DNA from: a bacterium
Lineage (GTDB): Bacteria > Latescibacterota > Latescibacteria > Latescibacterales > Latescibacteraceae
DNA length: 7,118 bases
Direction: 5' to 3'
NCBI GenBank assembly: GCA_021372535.1
Contig: JAJFUH010000132.1
Location: 1 to 7,118, forward strand
Positions 1 through 6,852 of this stretch are shown here, piece by piece; position 1 is the stretch's first letter; each line of letters opens with the position of its first letter. The notes under the pieces are model-generated. The model was not told the DNA's origin. It was given only the letters and a program-made list of their open reading frames with translations, and searched no databases. The translations under genes were made by a program, and so were the position numbers.

Positions 1-1392
1 CTTCTCGATCCGTTCCAGATTTTCCCGTATCAGTCCTTCGGACGGAGCTTTTTTTAAGAGAAGACCGCTGAAAAGAAGGATACCGCCCAGGGGATTGTTG
101 ATTTCATGCGCCACGCCCGCTGCAAGCTGACCGACCATTGCCAGTCGCTCCGATTTCATGATTTCTTCCTGGGCTCTCTGCCTGAGCTGTTCATCCCGTT
201 CCTTTATCGATGATACCATATAATTATAGGCTTTTTCCAGGGCTTCTATTTCATATGGTGCATCTTTAAGGAGCACCTGCTGATCCATGTTTCCATCCGC
301 AATATTACGTGTGGCATCAACAAGCGATTTAATCGGACGCATGATTGAATTTGTCAGAAATCCGCACAAAGCTATAGAGAGAAGGATACCCCCAAAAGAG
401 ATTCCGAGGAAAATCAACAGGGCATGTTTCTCGATATCCTTGTATTTGTTTTCAAGGATACCGATGCCTAAAATACCGACAATGTTTCCCGATATGTTCT
501 TGACCGGCTCGTAGGCAGTTATATACCATTCGTTTACGGCAAATGCCCTTTCGACCCAGTTTTTCCCTTCCCAGAGAACATTCTTTTCCACTTCCGCCGA
601 AACGAGTGTTCCGACAGCACGCTCCCCGTTTGTTGATATAACGTTCGTCGAGACTCTGATGTCGTTCATGAAAACGGTTACTACTCCGACATCCCTGTCC
701 TTGTATTTTTCGCGTTCATAAATTGTATCCCTGATCTTATCGACAATGCTGAAGTTATGGTTCAGAAGTCTTCCACCATAGAGGATTCCGATAATATTCT
801 CCTCGTCATTGAATATCGGGGCGGCTCCGATAATGACCATGCCCGAGGTTTCCTCGGTTTTACCCGGCGTATTGGTATGCGGGCTCGAAACAATCCGTGT
901 ATATGCCTGTATAGCAAGCTCTTTCCGCTCCCGGGACAATTCTTCCCCGGACATTATTTCTGTGGATGCCACGACTGTTTTTCCGTCCCGGGCTTTATTG
1001 ATGATTTCCTTGTAAGCCTGACTGTCGCCCTTTATTTCGGGATTTCCGGCTCTTAATAGTACTATTCCCTCGGGATTGGTAAGGGTCAGGAAATCAAGCG
1101 ACTCGTTTTTTCTGATCTCTTCGAGTTCAACAGATAAACTGTCAATGTTATTTAATAACAGCGCATCCTTGATGAAAAATCTTATGGAAGAGAGCCGGAT
1201 AATATTTTTAACTTCCTTGACGGCTTCGTTGTAAATCTCACGGGCTGAATTTAAATCGAGCCTAACCTTGTCCTGAACTATCGGTATGCTTTTTCCGATT
1301 AATCGCACACCGACGAAGGTTGAAAATGAGCTCGTAATTATAATGACAGTCAGAAAACTCAGAATGATTTTTTTCTGGAGTGACAGTTTCAT
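1..1392 (-). CDS. Sensor histidine kinase, N-terminal part (C-terminus beyond window edge)
   Basis: The reading frame is open from an ATG at 1392 to the left edge (464 residues, no stop), so the 3' end is missing. A short basic N-terminus precedes a membrane helix at about residues 9-29. An extracytoplasmic sensor region (about 30-322) follows. Its distal part (about 255-315) has the pattern GERAVGTLV, then W-x-x-RAF, NEWYITAYEPV and a hydrophobic GNIVGILGIGIL strand, typical of Cache-type sensors. A second helix spans about 323-346. A HAMP domain follows (about 345-398, with MRPIKSLVDATRNIADGNM), then a charged coiled-coil linker and the H-box AGVAHEINNPLGG, whose phospho-acceptor is His429. 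The N, G1 and G2 ATP-binding boxes would lie outside the window. The protein should autophosphorylate in response to an unknown periplasmic ligand and signal to a response regulator not seen here. AAGG seven bases before the ATG is a modest ribosome site. Kinase class is certain; the ligand cannot be told. Confidence 0.93.
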   Translation of the reverse strand, partial: MKLSLQKKIILSFLTVIIITSSFSTFVGVRLIGKSIPIVQDKVRLDLNSAREIYNEAVKEVKNIIRLSSIRFFIKDALLLNNIDSLSVELEEIRKNESLDFLTLTNPEGIVLLRAGNPEIKGDSQAYKEIINKARDGKTVVASTEIMSGEELSRERKELAIQAYTRIVSSPHTNTPGKTEETSGMVIIGAAPIFNDEENIIGILYGGRLLNHNFSIVDKIRDTIYEREKYKDRDVGVVTVFMNDIRVSTNVISTNGERAVGTLVSAEVEKNVLWEGKNWVERAFAVNEWYITAYEPVKNISGNIVGILGIGILENKYKDIEKHALLIFLGISFGGILLSIALCGFLTNSIMRPIKSLVDATRNIADGNMDQQVLLKDAPYEIEALEKAYNYMVSSIKERDEQLRQRAQEEIMKSERLAMVGQLAAGVAHEINNPLGGILLFSGLLLKKAPSEGLIRENLERIEK

Positions 1393-1414
1393 CGCTGAAC
1401 CTTATATTTTAAGA

Positions 1415-1446
1415 GGGCTGTGAAAAAGTATAATTTTCACGAGCCC
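1415..1446. repeat. Hairpin in the kinase leader: 12-bp stem with one bulge
   Basis: GGGCT-GTGAAAA (1415-1426) pairs with TTTTCAC (1434-1440) and AGCCC (1442-1446), with a single unpaired G at 1441 and a 7-nt loop AGTATAA. On the kinase's coding strand it lies 23 bases before the start codon, so if transcription begins upstream it would form a stem-loop just 5' of the ribosome site. No run of T follows on either strand. It could be a leader structure, a protein-binding palindrome or a leftover transposon end; the sequence does not decide. Confidence 0.7.
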
Positions 1447-1470
1447 CATGACGAAATGTATTGTTTGGTC

Positions 1471-1517
1471 GCTGTCAAGGGCATGTAAATCGGTACTTCG
1501 TACCGATCCTTGACAGC
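1471..1517. repeat. Two-tier perfect hairpin, 18 bp paired
   Basis: The outer arms GCTGTCAAGG (1471-1480) and CCTTGACAGC (1508-1517) are perfect reverse complements. Nested inside is a second perfect stem ATCGGTAC (1489-1496) / GTACCGAT (1500-1507) with a 3-nt loop TTC. The two stems are contiguous on the right side and separated by an 8-nt one-sided bulge (1481-1488) on the left. Such a compact structure is very unlikely by chance. It has no T-tract on either side, so it is not an ordinary rho-independent terminator. It resembles extragenic palindromic (REP-like) elements, or a folded small RNA or attenuator between the two minus-strand genes. Confidence 0.75.
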
Positions 1518-1765
1518 TTATACCCACATAGATGGTATTTATCACAACGCTTTTAAAGCATATATGTAATTTATCAGAAGCGGATCATTGCCATACAAGT
1601 ATCATGTGTTATGTCCATGTGCCTCATACGTAAAATATTGTGTTTCTTTGGCAATTTCAACACCTAATTACCGGTATATTATTCCTTGATCATCCGGGTG
1701 GATAGCATAATAACAGTTATATGACGTTTTCCGGATAAGCCGGTTCGGAATCGAATCGGTAAAGA

Positions 1766-2860
1766 TCAATCCTTGAAAATTCTGTGAACGGGGATATTCT
1801 CACGGTTTTTTTCCATGAGGGATTTCTCCGCTCCGGCATCCGGGACAACGGCGATCAGATCATGGCTGTCGATGCCATGGAGCGACAGGTCGCCACGGTA
1901 ACGCCACTCCTTCTCACCGGACCAGTCGGTCAATATGCCGGGAGCATGAAAGAAGAGAGAATCGCTGTCCCCTGCCGTGGTATCCCCTCGGACATACACG
2001 ACTTCCCGTGCCCCGAGGTCGATAAGCGTCGACTGCCGTACACCGATCCCATACGGCTCGAAGGTATACCGCACAAACCGTTTTCTCCAGCGCATGAGCG
2101 GAAGGGTTTTTTCGAGAGAGAGCGATGTGAATGCCACGGCGCGCTCACCAGCCGGCAGTTTCCAGGCGGAGCCACGTATACGCTTTTCGGTCAGTATCCT
2201 GACGAGGGTCGCCTCCGCACTTCTCACATAGATTCCGGGATTCCCGATCAGATCATGGTAATACTGCCACGGTTTTTCGCCATTCCAAGGCCCCTGCGAT
2301 GCCCGTGTCCAGTGGATAAACCATGTATCGTCAGGCAGCGGATTAACCGTGCGCCCCTCAAGCCTGTATGAGGGAATAAATCCCCCCTGTGTCCAGGGAC
2401 TCCTGAAATCACTATTGATTTTTGATTTTATGTCATCGCGGTTTATCATCTGCGACAATCGTCCTTCCGGGCGTATCGACACTGGATATATGATCTGGGC
2501 GTTCTGGATAGCGAGAAGGTCACGGGCACGCCAGAGTTCCTTTGTCCGTTGACATAAACCCGGTGTCCGTGGTAAAAAAAGAGGATGAGTTCTGTTCCTG
2601 TCGAGATTATAGTCTTCAAGAAGGGCTTCATACAGTGTTCCACCGCTTCTGTCCTTCGGGATTTTGACAATGAGCTCGATTTCAGCGCTGTTTTTTCCGG
2701 CAAGACAGGTCACGAGGTCCCACTGTGACGGCCCGGAGCTGCAGAGTATCGTCGAGCCTGAACGGGCAAGAGTTTCGACTGCATTAACGGTAGCCTGCAC
2801 CCATGGATCGCTGCCCATCGGATATTTATTGTGCGCCGAATTGAGTATCAGTGCCTTCAT
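1766..2860 (-). CDS. Uncharacterised two-domain protein, DprA/LOG-like (SLOG-type) N-terminus
   Basis: Predicted 364 residues, beginning MKALILNSAH at 2860. The frame stays open upstream, with further ATGs at 2926 and 2968. I chose 2860 because the first beta strand (KALILNS) starts there and the upstream extension is basic, low-quality sequence containing an inverted repeat. No Shine-Dalgarno site is visible, so the start is uncertain. Residues 1-140 look like a Rossmann-type nucleotide-binding fold: strand, helix WVQATVNAVETLARSG, strand STILCSSG, then WDLVTCLAG, strand IELIVKIP, and RARDLLAIQNAQIIYPVSIR followed by PEGRL. This last part is reminiscent of the RNRIIAG...VVEA...SGSL stretch of DprA. 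Residues 178-340 form a second, unrecognised domain with FIHWTRA (181-187), AFTSLSL (243-249), EPYGIGVRQ (268-276), VVYV (287-290) and EKEWRYRGDL (316-325). No signal peptide or membrane helix is seen. It could be a nucleotide-sensing or defence-type protein, but no function is assigned with confidence. Confidence 0.8.
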   Translation of the reverse strand: MKALILNSAHNKYPMGSDPWVQATVNAVETLARSGSTILCSSGPSQWDLVTCLAGKNSAEIELIVKIPKDRSGGTLYEALLEDYNLDRNRTHPLFLPRTPGLCQRTKELWRARDLLAIQNAQIIYPVSIRPEGRLSQMINRDDIKSKINSDFRSPWTQGGFIPSYRLEGRTVNPLPDDTWFIHWTRASQGPWNGEKPWQYYHDLIGNPGIYVRSAEATLVRILTEKRIRGSAWKLPAGERAVAFTSLSLEKTLPLMRWRKRFVRYTFEPYGIGVRQSTLIDLGAREVVYVRGDTTAGDSDSLFFHAPGILTDWSGEKEWRYRGDLSLHGIDSHDLIAVVPDAGAEKSLMEKNRENIPVHRIFKD

Positions 2861-2941
2861 GTAATTTTTTGCCCGGAATTTAGATTGCAGCGGAGTTTGT
2901 GGCCTGAAAAAATAAATTATCCGCATTATATTCTTCGCTAA

Positions 2942-2964
2942 ATATCGCGTTTTTACCGCGATAT
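2942..2964. repeat. 8-bp perfect palindrome upstream of the DprA-like gene
   Basis: ATATCGCG (2942-2949) and CGCGATAT (2957-2964) are perfect reverse complements separated by 7 bases. It lies about 80 bases before the chosen start of the minus-strand gene, where an operator or leader hairpin would be expected. It falls inside the frame if the longest possible start (2968) is used, which argues against that start. No matching regulator can be named. Confidence 0.5.
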
Positions 2965-2988
2965 GCAAATAAAACCTGAAAAGCTTTT

Positions 2989-3046
2989 AATCCGATCTAT
3001 TTAGAAATTAAATAGAACAGAGATTTTCGCGGATCGGGCGGATTTT
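2989..3046 (-). repeat. Dispersed intergenic repeat, copy A (inverted to copy B at 6953-7010)
   Basis: Read on the minus strand this 58-bp stretch shares blocks in the same order with 6953-7010 on the plus strand: AAAATCCGC, then ATCCGC, then TGTTCTAT, then an AT-rich tail ending near a second TCCG/TCGG motif. Small insertions separate the blocks. It contains a perfect 8-bp palindrome TCTATTTA/TAAATAGA (2996-3003 and 3009-3016). It is noncoding and looks like a degenerate genome-wide intergenic repeat. Whether there are more copies cannot be seen here. Confidence 0.55.
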
Positions 3047-3126
3047 CCCGGATTTGAATTTTATATATCATTTTAATGGCAACGTTTAATTGTAAGTAAA
3101 GATAGTATTAATAATCCATTATGTCT

Positions 3127-3149
3127 CTTTGTGCCTTTGTGTCTTTGTG
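3127..3149. repeat. Tandem repeat: CTTTGTG three times at 8-bp period
   Basis: CTTTGTG occurs at 3127-3133, 3135-3141 and 3143-3149, with exact 8-base spacing and single-base linkers, followed by GTTAAAC. The reverse complement reads like the CACAAAG-type octamer strings often seen between genes in environmental bacterial genomes. It is noncoding and its role is unknown. A looser relative (AAGGCGCACGGCACAGAG) sits at about 6750-6770. Confidence 0.7.
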
Positions 3150-3274
3150 GTTAAACATATTTACATAAATAATCCGGGTTAACACATCTATCCGGCGTTA
3201 CAGAATGAAATTAATAACACAGGATTATCGGTGGTGAAACTGGATAAGACATATGAATCTGTTCAAGATAGTGA

Positions 3275-3303
3275 TTGACAACAGAAACGCCGGGTGGTAT
3301 ATT
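3275..3303 (+). promoter_or_regulatory. Sigma-70-type promoter of rex
   Basis: A perfect -35 TTGACA (3275-3280) is followed by a 17-bp spacer and a -10 TATATT (3298-3303, five of six consensus bases). Transcription would start near 3310, giving a leader of about 50 bases before the rex ATG. It overlaps the predicted Rex operator at 3303-3320. Confidence 0.75.
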
Positions 3304-3320
3304 CGTTAATAATTTCACAA
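3303..3320 (+). promoter_or_regulatory. Predicted Rex operator (ROP) over the rex start site
   Basis: The 18-mer TCGTTAA-TAAT-TTCACAA matches the known Rex operator form TTGTGAA/TTGTTAA-N4-TTCACAA/TTAACAA. The right half-site is perfect and the left half-site differs from TTGTTAA by one base. It touches the -10 box and covers the predicted transcription start, so bound Rex should block initiation. This predicts negative autoregulation relieved by high NADH. It is inferred from sequence only. Confidence 0.7.
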
Positions 3321-3361
3321 TATCTTCTGCTTTATTTGTTTAATTGTGGGGAGAATGAACA

Positions 3362-3976
3362 ATGATTTCCGGAAAAACAATCGGCAGACTGAGCCTCTAT
3401 AGACGCCTCCTCAATGAACTTGTGCGGGATGCTGTGAAAAATATCTATTCTCATGAACTGGCTGCCCGGGCTGGTGTCACCGCTGCTCAAGTTCGCCGTG
3501 ACATCATGAATATCGGATACTCCGGCAATCCGAACCGCGGGTATGATGTGCAGCTCCTCATCGAAGGAATCGGCAATTTCCTCGATACGGCGGAAGGACA
3601 AAAAGTCGCGCTCATAGGTGTCGGCAACCTGGGCCGGGCAATCCTTGCATACTTTTCGGGTCGTCGTCCAAAGCTGTCCATTGTTGCGGCATTCGACAAC
3701 GATCCCGAGAAATATGGCCGTGTGATTCAGGGATGCCGCTGCTATCCCATCGATCAGATTCAGAAAATCGTTCAGGAGCTCGATATCAGAATCGCGACGC
3801 TCTGTGTGCCGGCGGGTGTGGCGCAGGATATCGCCGATATGCTTGTCCAGTCCGGAATAAAGGGGATACTGAACTTCGCTCCTGTTCCGCTCCATGTTCC
3901 CCGGAATATCTATGTCGAGGATATCGACCTGACCATGTCATTTGAAAAAGTGGCGTATTTCGCGCGTACCGTTTGA
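3362..3976 (+). CDS. rex: Redox-sensing transcriptional repressor Rex
   Basis: The 204-residue product has about the usual length for Rex. The N-terminal winged helix (about residues 7-60) carries RLSLYRRLLNEL, SHELAARAGVTAAQVRRD and a GY at 60-61, all Rex hallmarks. The C-terminal Rossmann domain (about 80-204) has VALIGVGNLGRA, with the GxGNLG dinucleotide-binding loop at 86-91, AAFDNDPEKYG (109-119), CVPAGVAQDIAD (148-159) and GIKGILNFAPVPL (165-177), also a Rex signature. Rex is a cytoplasmic dimer that binds operators when NADH is low and leaves DNA when NADH binds, controlling fermentative and respiratory genes. GGGAG eight bases before the ATG is a good ribosome site; an ATG at 3355 is out of frame. 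Its own promoter carries a Rex operator. No co-transcribed partner is evident: the next gene starts 539 bp downstream with its own promoter. Confidence 0.97.
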   Translation: MISGKTIGRLSLYRRLLNELVRDAVKNIYSHELAARAGVTAAQVRRDIMNIGYSGNPNRGYDVQLLIEGIGNFLDTAEGQKVALIGVGNLGRAILAYFSGRRPKLSIVAAFDNDPEKYGRVIQGCRCYPIDQIQKIVQELDIRIATLCVPAGVAQDIADMLVQSGIKGILNFAPVPLHVPRNIYVEDIDLTMSFEKVAYFARTV

Positions 3977-4405
3977 ATGAACAGGGTAGCGGTTGCCCGT
4001 ATGAAACCATTGGATACCGTGATAAAGGTTATCCGGTTATCCAGTTAAGTCAGCAAGCTGAAGAAGAGTACCCTCACCCCCCTGACCACCTCTTCCGCAT
4101 CGCTTCGCCCGTGGGCGAGGGGATGCTGTGTAACATGCATGATAACCTTATTTTTGTATGTATTCATCACTCTCCCATCAGGAGAGAGAATTCAAAGGAT
4201 GAGAGCATATTTTTTTCGTGTCCGTGGTTTTTTGTTCCATGCTTACCAAACCGGATAACCGGAAAAAGGTTAAAGTGAAAACAGTATTTCATGATTATCC
4301 TTGTTAATACTTCCGGTTTCGAATAATAGTCACACGCATTTCACTCACTCGTGGAAATATCGGTTCTTCCCCTTCTCCAATCGATACTCTTTTTCCCTCG
4401 CGGAT
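3977..4405. other. Gene-free spacer with repeat element
   Basis: The 3' spacer of rex. A frame starting TTG at 3973 runs for about 100 codons, but it overlaps the rex stop, has no ribosome site, resembles no protein and crosses repeat sequence, so I do not call it. The spacer holds a segment bounded by inverted repeats (4030-4265). No clear terminator for rex was found: the nearest GC-rich hairpin, TCGCCC-GT-GGGCGA at about 4107-4120, has too short a loop and no T-tract. Confidence 0.6.
4030..4265. repeat. 236-bp segment bounded by imperfect terminal inverted repeats
   Basis: The left end (4030-4054) and the reverse complement of the right end (4241-4265) match at 20 of 25 positions, including an unbroken 11-base run TCCGGTTATCC. 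The left end also has the octamer GGTTATCC twice in tandem (4027-4042). The interior is pyrimidine-rich with CCCTCACCCCCCTGACC (about 4071-4087), a TCGCCC-GT-GGGCGA palindrome and a CTCTCC-CATCA-GGAGAG hairpin (about 4171-4187). It encodes no transposase. It could be a MITE-like element or a composite intergenic repeat; no clear target-site duplication was seen. Confidence 0.45.
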
Positions 4406-4434
4406 TTGACATTCCGTTCGAAATGAGTTACTAT
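4406..4434 (+). promoter_or_regulatory. Sigma-70-type promoter of the trehalose fusion gene
   Basis: A perfect -35 TTGACA (4406-4411) is followed by a 17-bp spacer and TACTAT (4429-4434) as the -10, inside an AT-rich run. Transcription would start near 4441, giving a leader of about 75 bases. The weaker -10 (four of six bases) makes this a little less sure than the rex promoter. No Rex operator overlaps it. Confidence 0.55.
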
Positions 4435-4515
4435 ATATAATATGCAGAATGGCTGTACGGTATATATTGGTTATTCAGTATAATAAGATTGTCCGGGAAT
4501 AGGTGAGGGTGTTTC

Positions 4516-6708
4516 ATGAGCAGAATATTGATTGTTTCCAACAGATTACCGATAAGCACGATCCGGCGCGGTCGGACTATAAAGTTCAAGCCCAGTGTTG
4601 GCGGCCTGGCCACCGGGCTGAAATCGATAATGGGGAAATTTGAGGAACACCTCTGGATTGGCTGGCCAGGAATAGTGCTCGATAATAGTGCTGAGAATGA
4701 CAGAACTAAGATCATCAGCCATCTTGCACAAGAAAACTGTTGTCCTGTCTTTCTTACACACGCTGAAGTGAAAGACTATTATGAGGGATTCTGCAATAAG
4801 ACTATCTGGCCGCTTTTCCATTATTTTATACAATATACCCGGTATGATGTCAATCTCTGGAATACATACGTACGGGTTAATGAATTATTCTGCGAAACGG
4901 TTATGGCTGTGGCAAGACCTGATGATGTAATCTGGATTCACGATTACCATCTGCTGCTGCTGCCCAAAATGATCCGTGAGCGGCTTCCCGGCGCTGCAAT
5001 CGGTTTTTTTCTCCATATACCCTTTCCCTCTTTTGAAGTGTTTCGTCTTCTCCCCTGGCGCCGTGAAATTCTCGAGGGGATGCTTGGCGCCGACCTTGTG
5101 GGATTTCATACCTATGATTATGTGCGACATTTTCTGAACAGTATCCGCAGCAGGCTGAGCTGCGAAATCTCCTTCGGACAGATCACCATAGGAAAACGTA
5201 TAGTAAAAACCGATACCTTCCCGATGGGCATTGATTATGAAAGGTTCGCACAGGCTGCACGCATACCCGCGGTAAAAGAAAAAATCGAGAATATACGTGA
5301 GCGGGTGAAAGGCAGAAAGATAATCATATCCGTTGACCGTCTCGATTACACCAAGGGTATCCTGCACCGGCTTGAATCGTTTGATCTGTTTCTTGATAAA
5401 TACAGTGAATACAGGGGGAAAGTGACATTGATTCTTGTTGCCGTTCCCTCCCGTGAGGGAATCGAGCATTACGAAAAGCTCAAAAGGCAACTTGATGAGC
5501 TTATTGGACGGATCAATGGCAAATATGGGACATTCGAGTGGATGCCGCTCTGGTACCTGTACAATTTTCTGGACTTTCCGGAGCTTGCAGCCCTCTACCA
5601 CGCAGCCGATGTTGCGCTTGTGACTCCCCTCAGGGATGGCATGAACCTGATTGCCAAGGAATTCATTGCATCCAGACACGGCACCGGGGGTGTGCTCATC
5701 CTCAGTGAAATGGCTGGCGCGGCAAAAGAACTCCGTGAGGCAATCGTTGTGAATCCCAACAACGCAGATAGGATCGCCGATGCCTTACATCGTGCCCTGA
5801 CCATGTCGAAGAGGGAACAGATTGCACGAAACAGGGAAATGCAGAAACGTCTCCGGCAATATTCCGTACAACGATGGGCTGAGTGTTTTATCCGGGAACT
5901 CACCGTTTTCAAAGAGCAGCAGCGCACAGTCTTCAGCCGTAAACTTTCAACGGATATTCAAAATGTTCTGCTTCATGATTACCATACCGGTACACGCAGA
6001 CTCTTACTCCTCGATTATGACGGGACCCTCCGGCCGTTCGAATCCAGACCTCAGCAGGCGAAGCCCGATAAGGAACTTATGGAGATATTAGCCGGGCTGT
6101 CACGGCACACGGGGAACGATGTGCTCATCATCAGCGGCCGTGATAAAGAAACACTCGATACATGGTTCGGGGGAATAGCTCTCGGGATGGTGGCGGAACA
6201 TGGTGTCTGGATAAAGGAGCATGATGGCGAATGGGAGATGATCGAGTACCTCCGGAACAATTGGAAGAGTGAAATACGGCCGTTGCTGGAACTGTATATA
6301 GACAGGACTCCCGGTTCGCATATCGAGGAAAAGGAGTTTTCGCTTGTCTGGCATTACCGTAATGCTGATCCGGCGCTGGCATCGATGATAGCCCTGGAGT
6401 TGAAAGACGCCCTGATCAATCTTACTATCAATCTCGGGCTGGAAGTGCTGGAGGGAAGCAAGGTCATCGAGATCAAAAATCGCGAAATCAACAAGGGCAG
6501 GGCAGCCCTCCGGTGGATCTCACGGGGGAATTATGACTTCATACTGGCTGCCGGTGATGACTTGACAGACGAAAGCATTTTTAACGTTCTTGACAGAAAG
6601 GCATATTCCATAAAAGTCGGTTTTGGCTTTACCAATGCCCGGTATATACTCGATTCTTCCAAAGAAGTGCGGGAGCTTCTTAAAAGCCTTGTGAAAAAGG
6701 ACATATAA
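4516..6708 (+). CDS. Bifunctional trehalose-6-phosphate synthase / trehalose-6-phosphate phosphatase (OtsA-OtsB fusion)
   Basis: The product has 730 residues. Residues 1-470 are a GT20 retaining glucosyltransferase (OtsA type), joining NDP-glucose to glucose-6-phosphate. Visible motifs are SNRLP (8-12), SVGGLATGL (27-35), IGWPG (48-52), IHDYHLLLLP (141-150), LHIPFP (166-171), GFHTYDYVRHF (196-206), SVDRLDYTKG with Arg275 and Lys280 for phosphate binding (272-281), and PLRDGMNLIAKEF (371-383, with Glu382 at the sugar-nucleotide site). Residues about 490-730 are a HAD-family OtsB phosphatase that removes the phosphate: LLDYDGTL with nucleophile Asp500 and Asp502, LIISGRD (537-543), AEHG (560-563), GSKVIEI (647-653), NKG with Lys660, and GDDLTDE (680-686). 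All expected catalytic residues are present, so both activities should work and trehalose would be made by one cytoplasmic polypeptide. An AGGTGAGGGTG stretch just before the ATG provides the ribosome site. The gene has its own promoter at 4406. The role is presumably osmotic or desiccation protection. Confidence 0.97.
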   Translation: MSRILIVSNRLPISTIRRGRTIKFKPSVGGLATGLKSIMGKFEEHLWIGWPGIVLDNSAENDRTKIISHLAQENCCPVFLTHAEVKDYYEGFCNKTIWPLFHYFIQYTRYDVNLWNTYVRVNELFCETVMAVARPDDVIWIHDYHLLLLPKMIRERLPGAAIGFFLHIPFPSFEVFRLLPWRREILEGMLGADLVGFHTYDYVRHFLNSIRSRLSCEISFGQITIGKRIVKTDTFPMGIDYERFAQAARIPAVKEKIENIRERVKGRKIIISVDRLDYTKGILHRLESFDLFLDKYSEYRGKVTLILVAVPSREGIEHYEKLKRQLDELIGRINGKYGTFEWMPLWYLYNFLDFPELAALYHAADVALVTPLRDGMNLIAKEFIASRHGTGGVLILSEMAGAAKELREAIVVNPNNADRIADALHRALTMSKREQIARNREMQKRLRQYSVQRWAECFIRELTVFKEQQRTVFSRKLSTDIQNVLLHDYHTGTRRLLLLDYDGTLRPFESRPQQAKPDKELMEILAGLSRHTGNDVLIISGRDKETLDTWFGGIALGMVAEHGVWIKEHDGEWEMIEYLRNNWKSEIRPLLELYIDRTPGSHIEEKEFSLVWHYRNADPALASMIALELKDALINLTINLGLEVLEGSKVIEIKNREINKGRAALRWISRGNYDFILAAGDDLTDESIFNVLDRKAYSIKVGFGFTNARYILDSSKEVRELLKSLVKKDI

Positions 6709-6852
6709 AAAATATTTGCAGTCGAGGGTCAATATAAGTGTTTAACAAGGCATAAGGCGCACGGCACAGAGAGAAAAACCATAAACATGATACTCGAAAT
6801 TTCATCCCCGATTAATTCATAAAATAATTCGCACCCTCGCCTCGCCGCGCCG

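Larger units (their letters stand above)
1393..1765. other. Gene-free spacer with two strong hairpins
   Basis: This 373-bp stretch lies between the stop of the DprA-like gene and the start of the histidine kinase, both on the minus strand. No plausible coding frame was seen. It holds two strong inverted repeats (1415-1446 and 1471-1517), annotated separately. The part nearer 1765 is AT-rich and carries a motif CCGGATAAGCCGG at about 1733-1745, which resembles the CCGGATAACCGG at 4251-4262. No convincing sigma-70 promoter for the kinase was found on the minus strand: a TATACT lies inside the first hairpin, but without a good -35 at the right spacing. Neither hairpin is followed by a T-tract, so neither is a standard intrinsic terminator. 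Confidence 0.6.
2861..3274. other. Gene-free spacer between divergent genes, repeat-bearing
   Basis: No convincing coding frame was seen here. From left to right it contains an 8-bp palindrome (2942-2964), an AT-rich palindrome (2996-3016) inside a dispersed repeat (2989-3046), the CTTTGTG octamer tandem (3127-3149), and AATCCGGGTTAAC (about 3170-3182), which recurs with one change at about 7001-7013. The minus-strand gene's promoter should lie here, but I found no clear -35/-10 pair for it. The rex promoter begins at 3275. Confidence 0.55.

Noticed and set aside
1420-1440. GTGAAAA...TTTTCAC as a Rex operator
   Set aside because: The half-sites are separated by 7 bases rather than 4 and lack the outer TT/AA, so the geometry does not fit Rex.
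1784-2371. 195-codon plus-strand frame
   Set aside because: It lies antisense to the DprA-like gene, which has the coherent protein pattern; this is a shadow frame.
3121-3160. CRISPR array
   Set aside because: The repeat unit is only 8 bp with no spacers, far too short for a CRISPR repeat.
3332-3895. 187-codon minus-strand frame
   Set aside because: Antisense to rex and its promoter; no recognisable protein features.
3973-4278. 101-codon frame after rex starting with TTG
   Set aside because: It overlaps the rex stop, has no ribosome site and resembles no protein; its sequence comes from the pyrimidine-rich repeat segment.
4885-5679. 264-codon minus-strand frame
   Set aside because: Antisense to the GT20 domain, whose catalytic motifs are intact on the plus strand.
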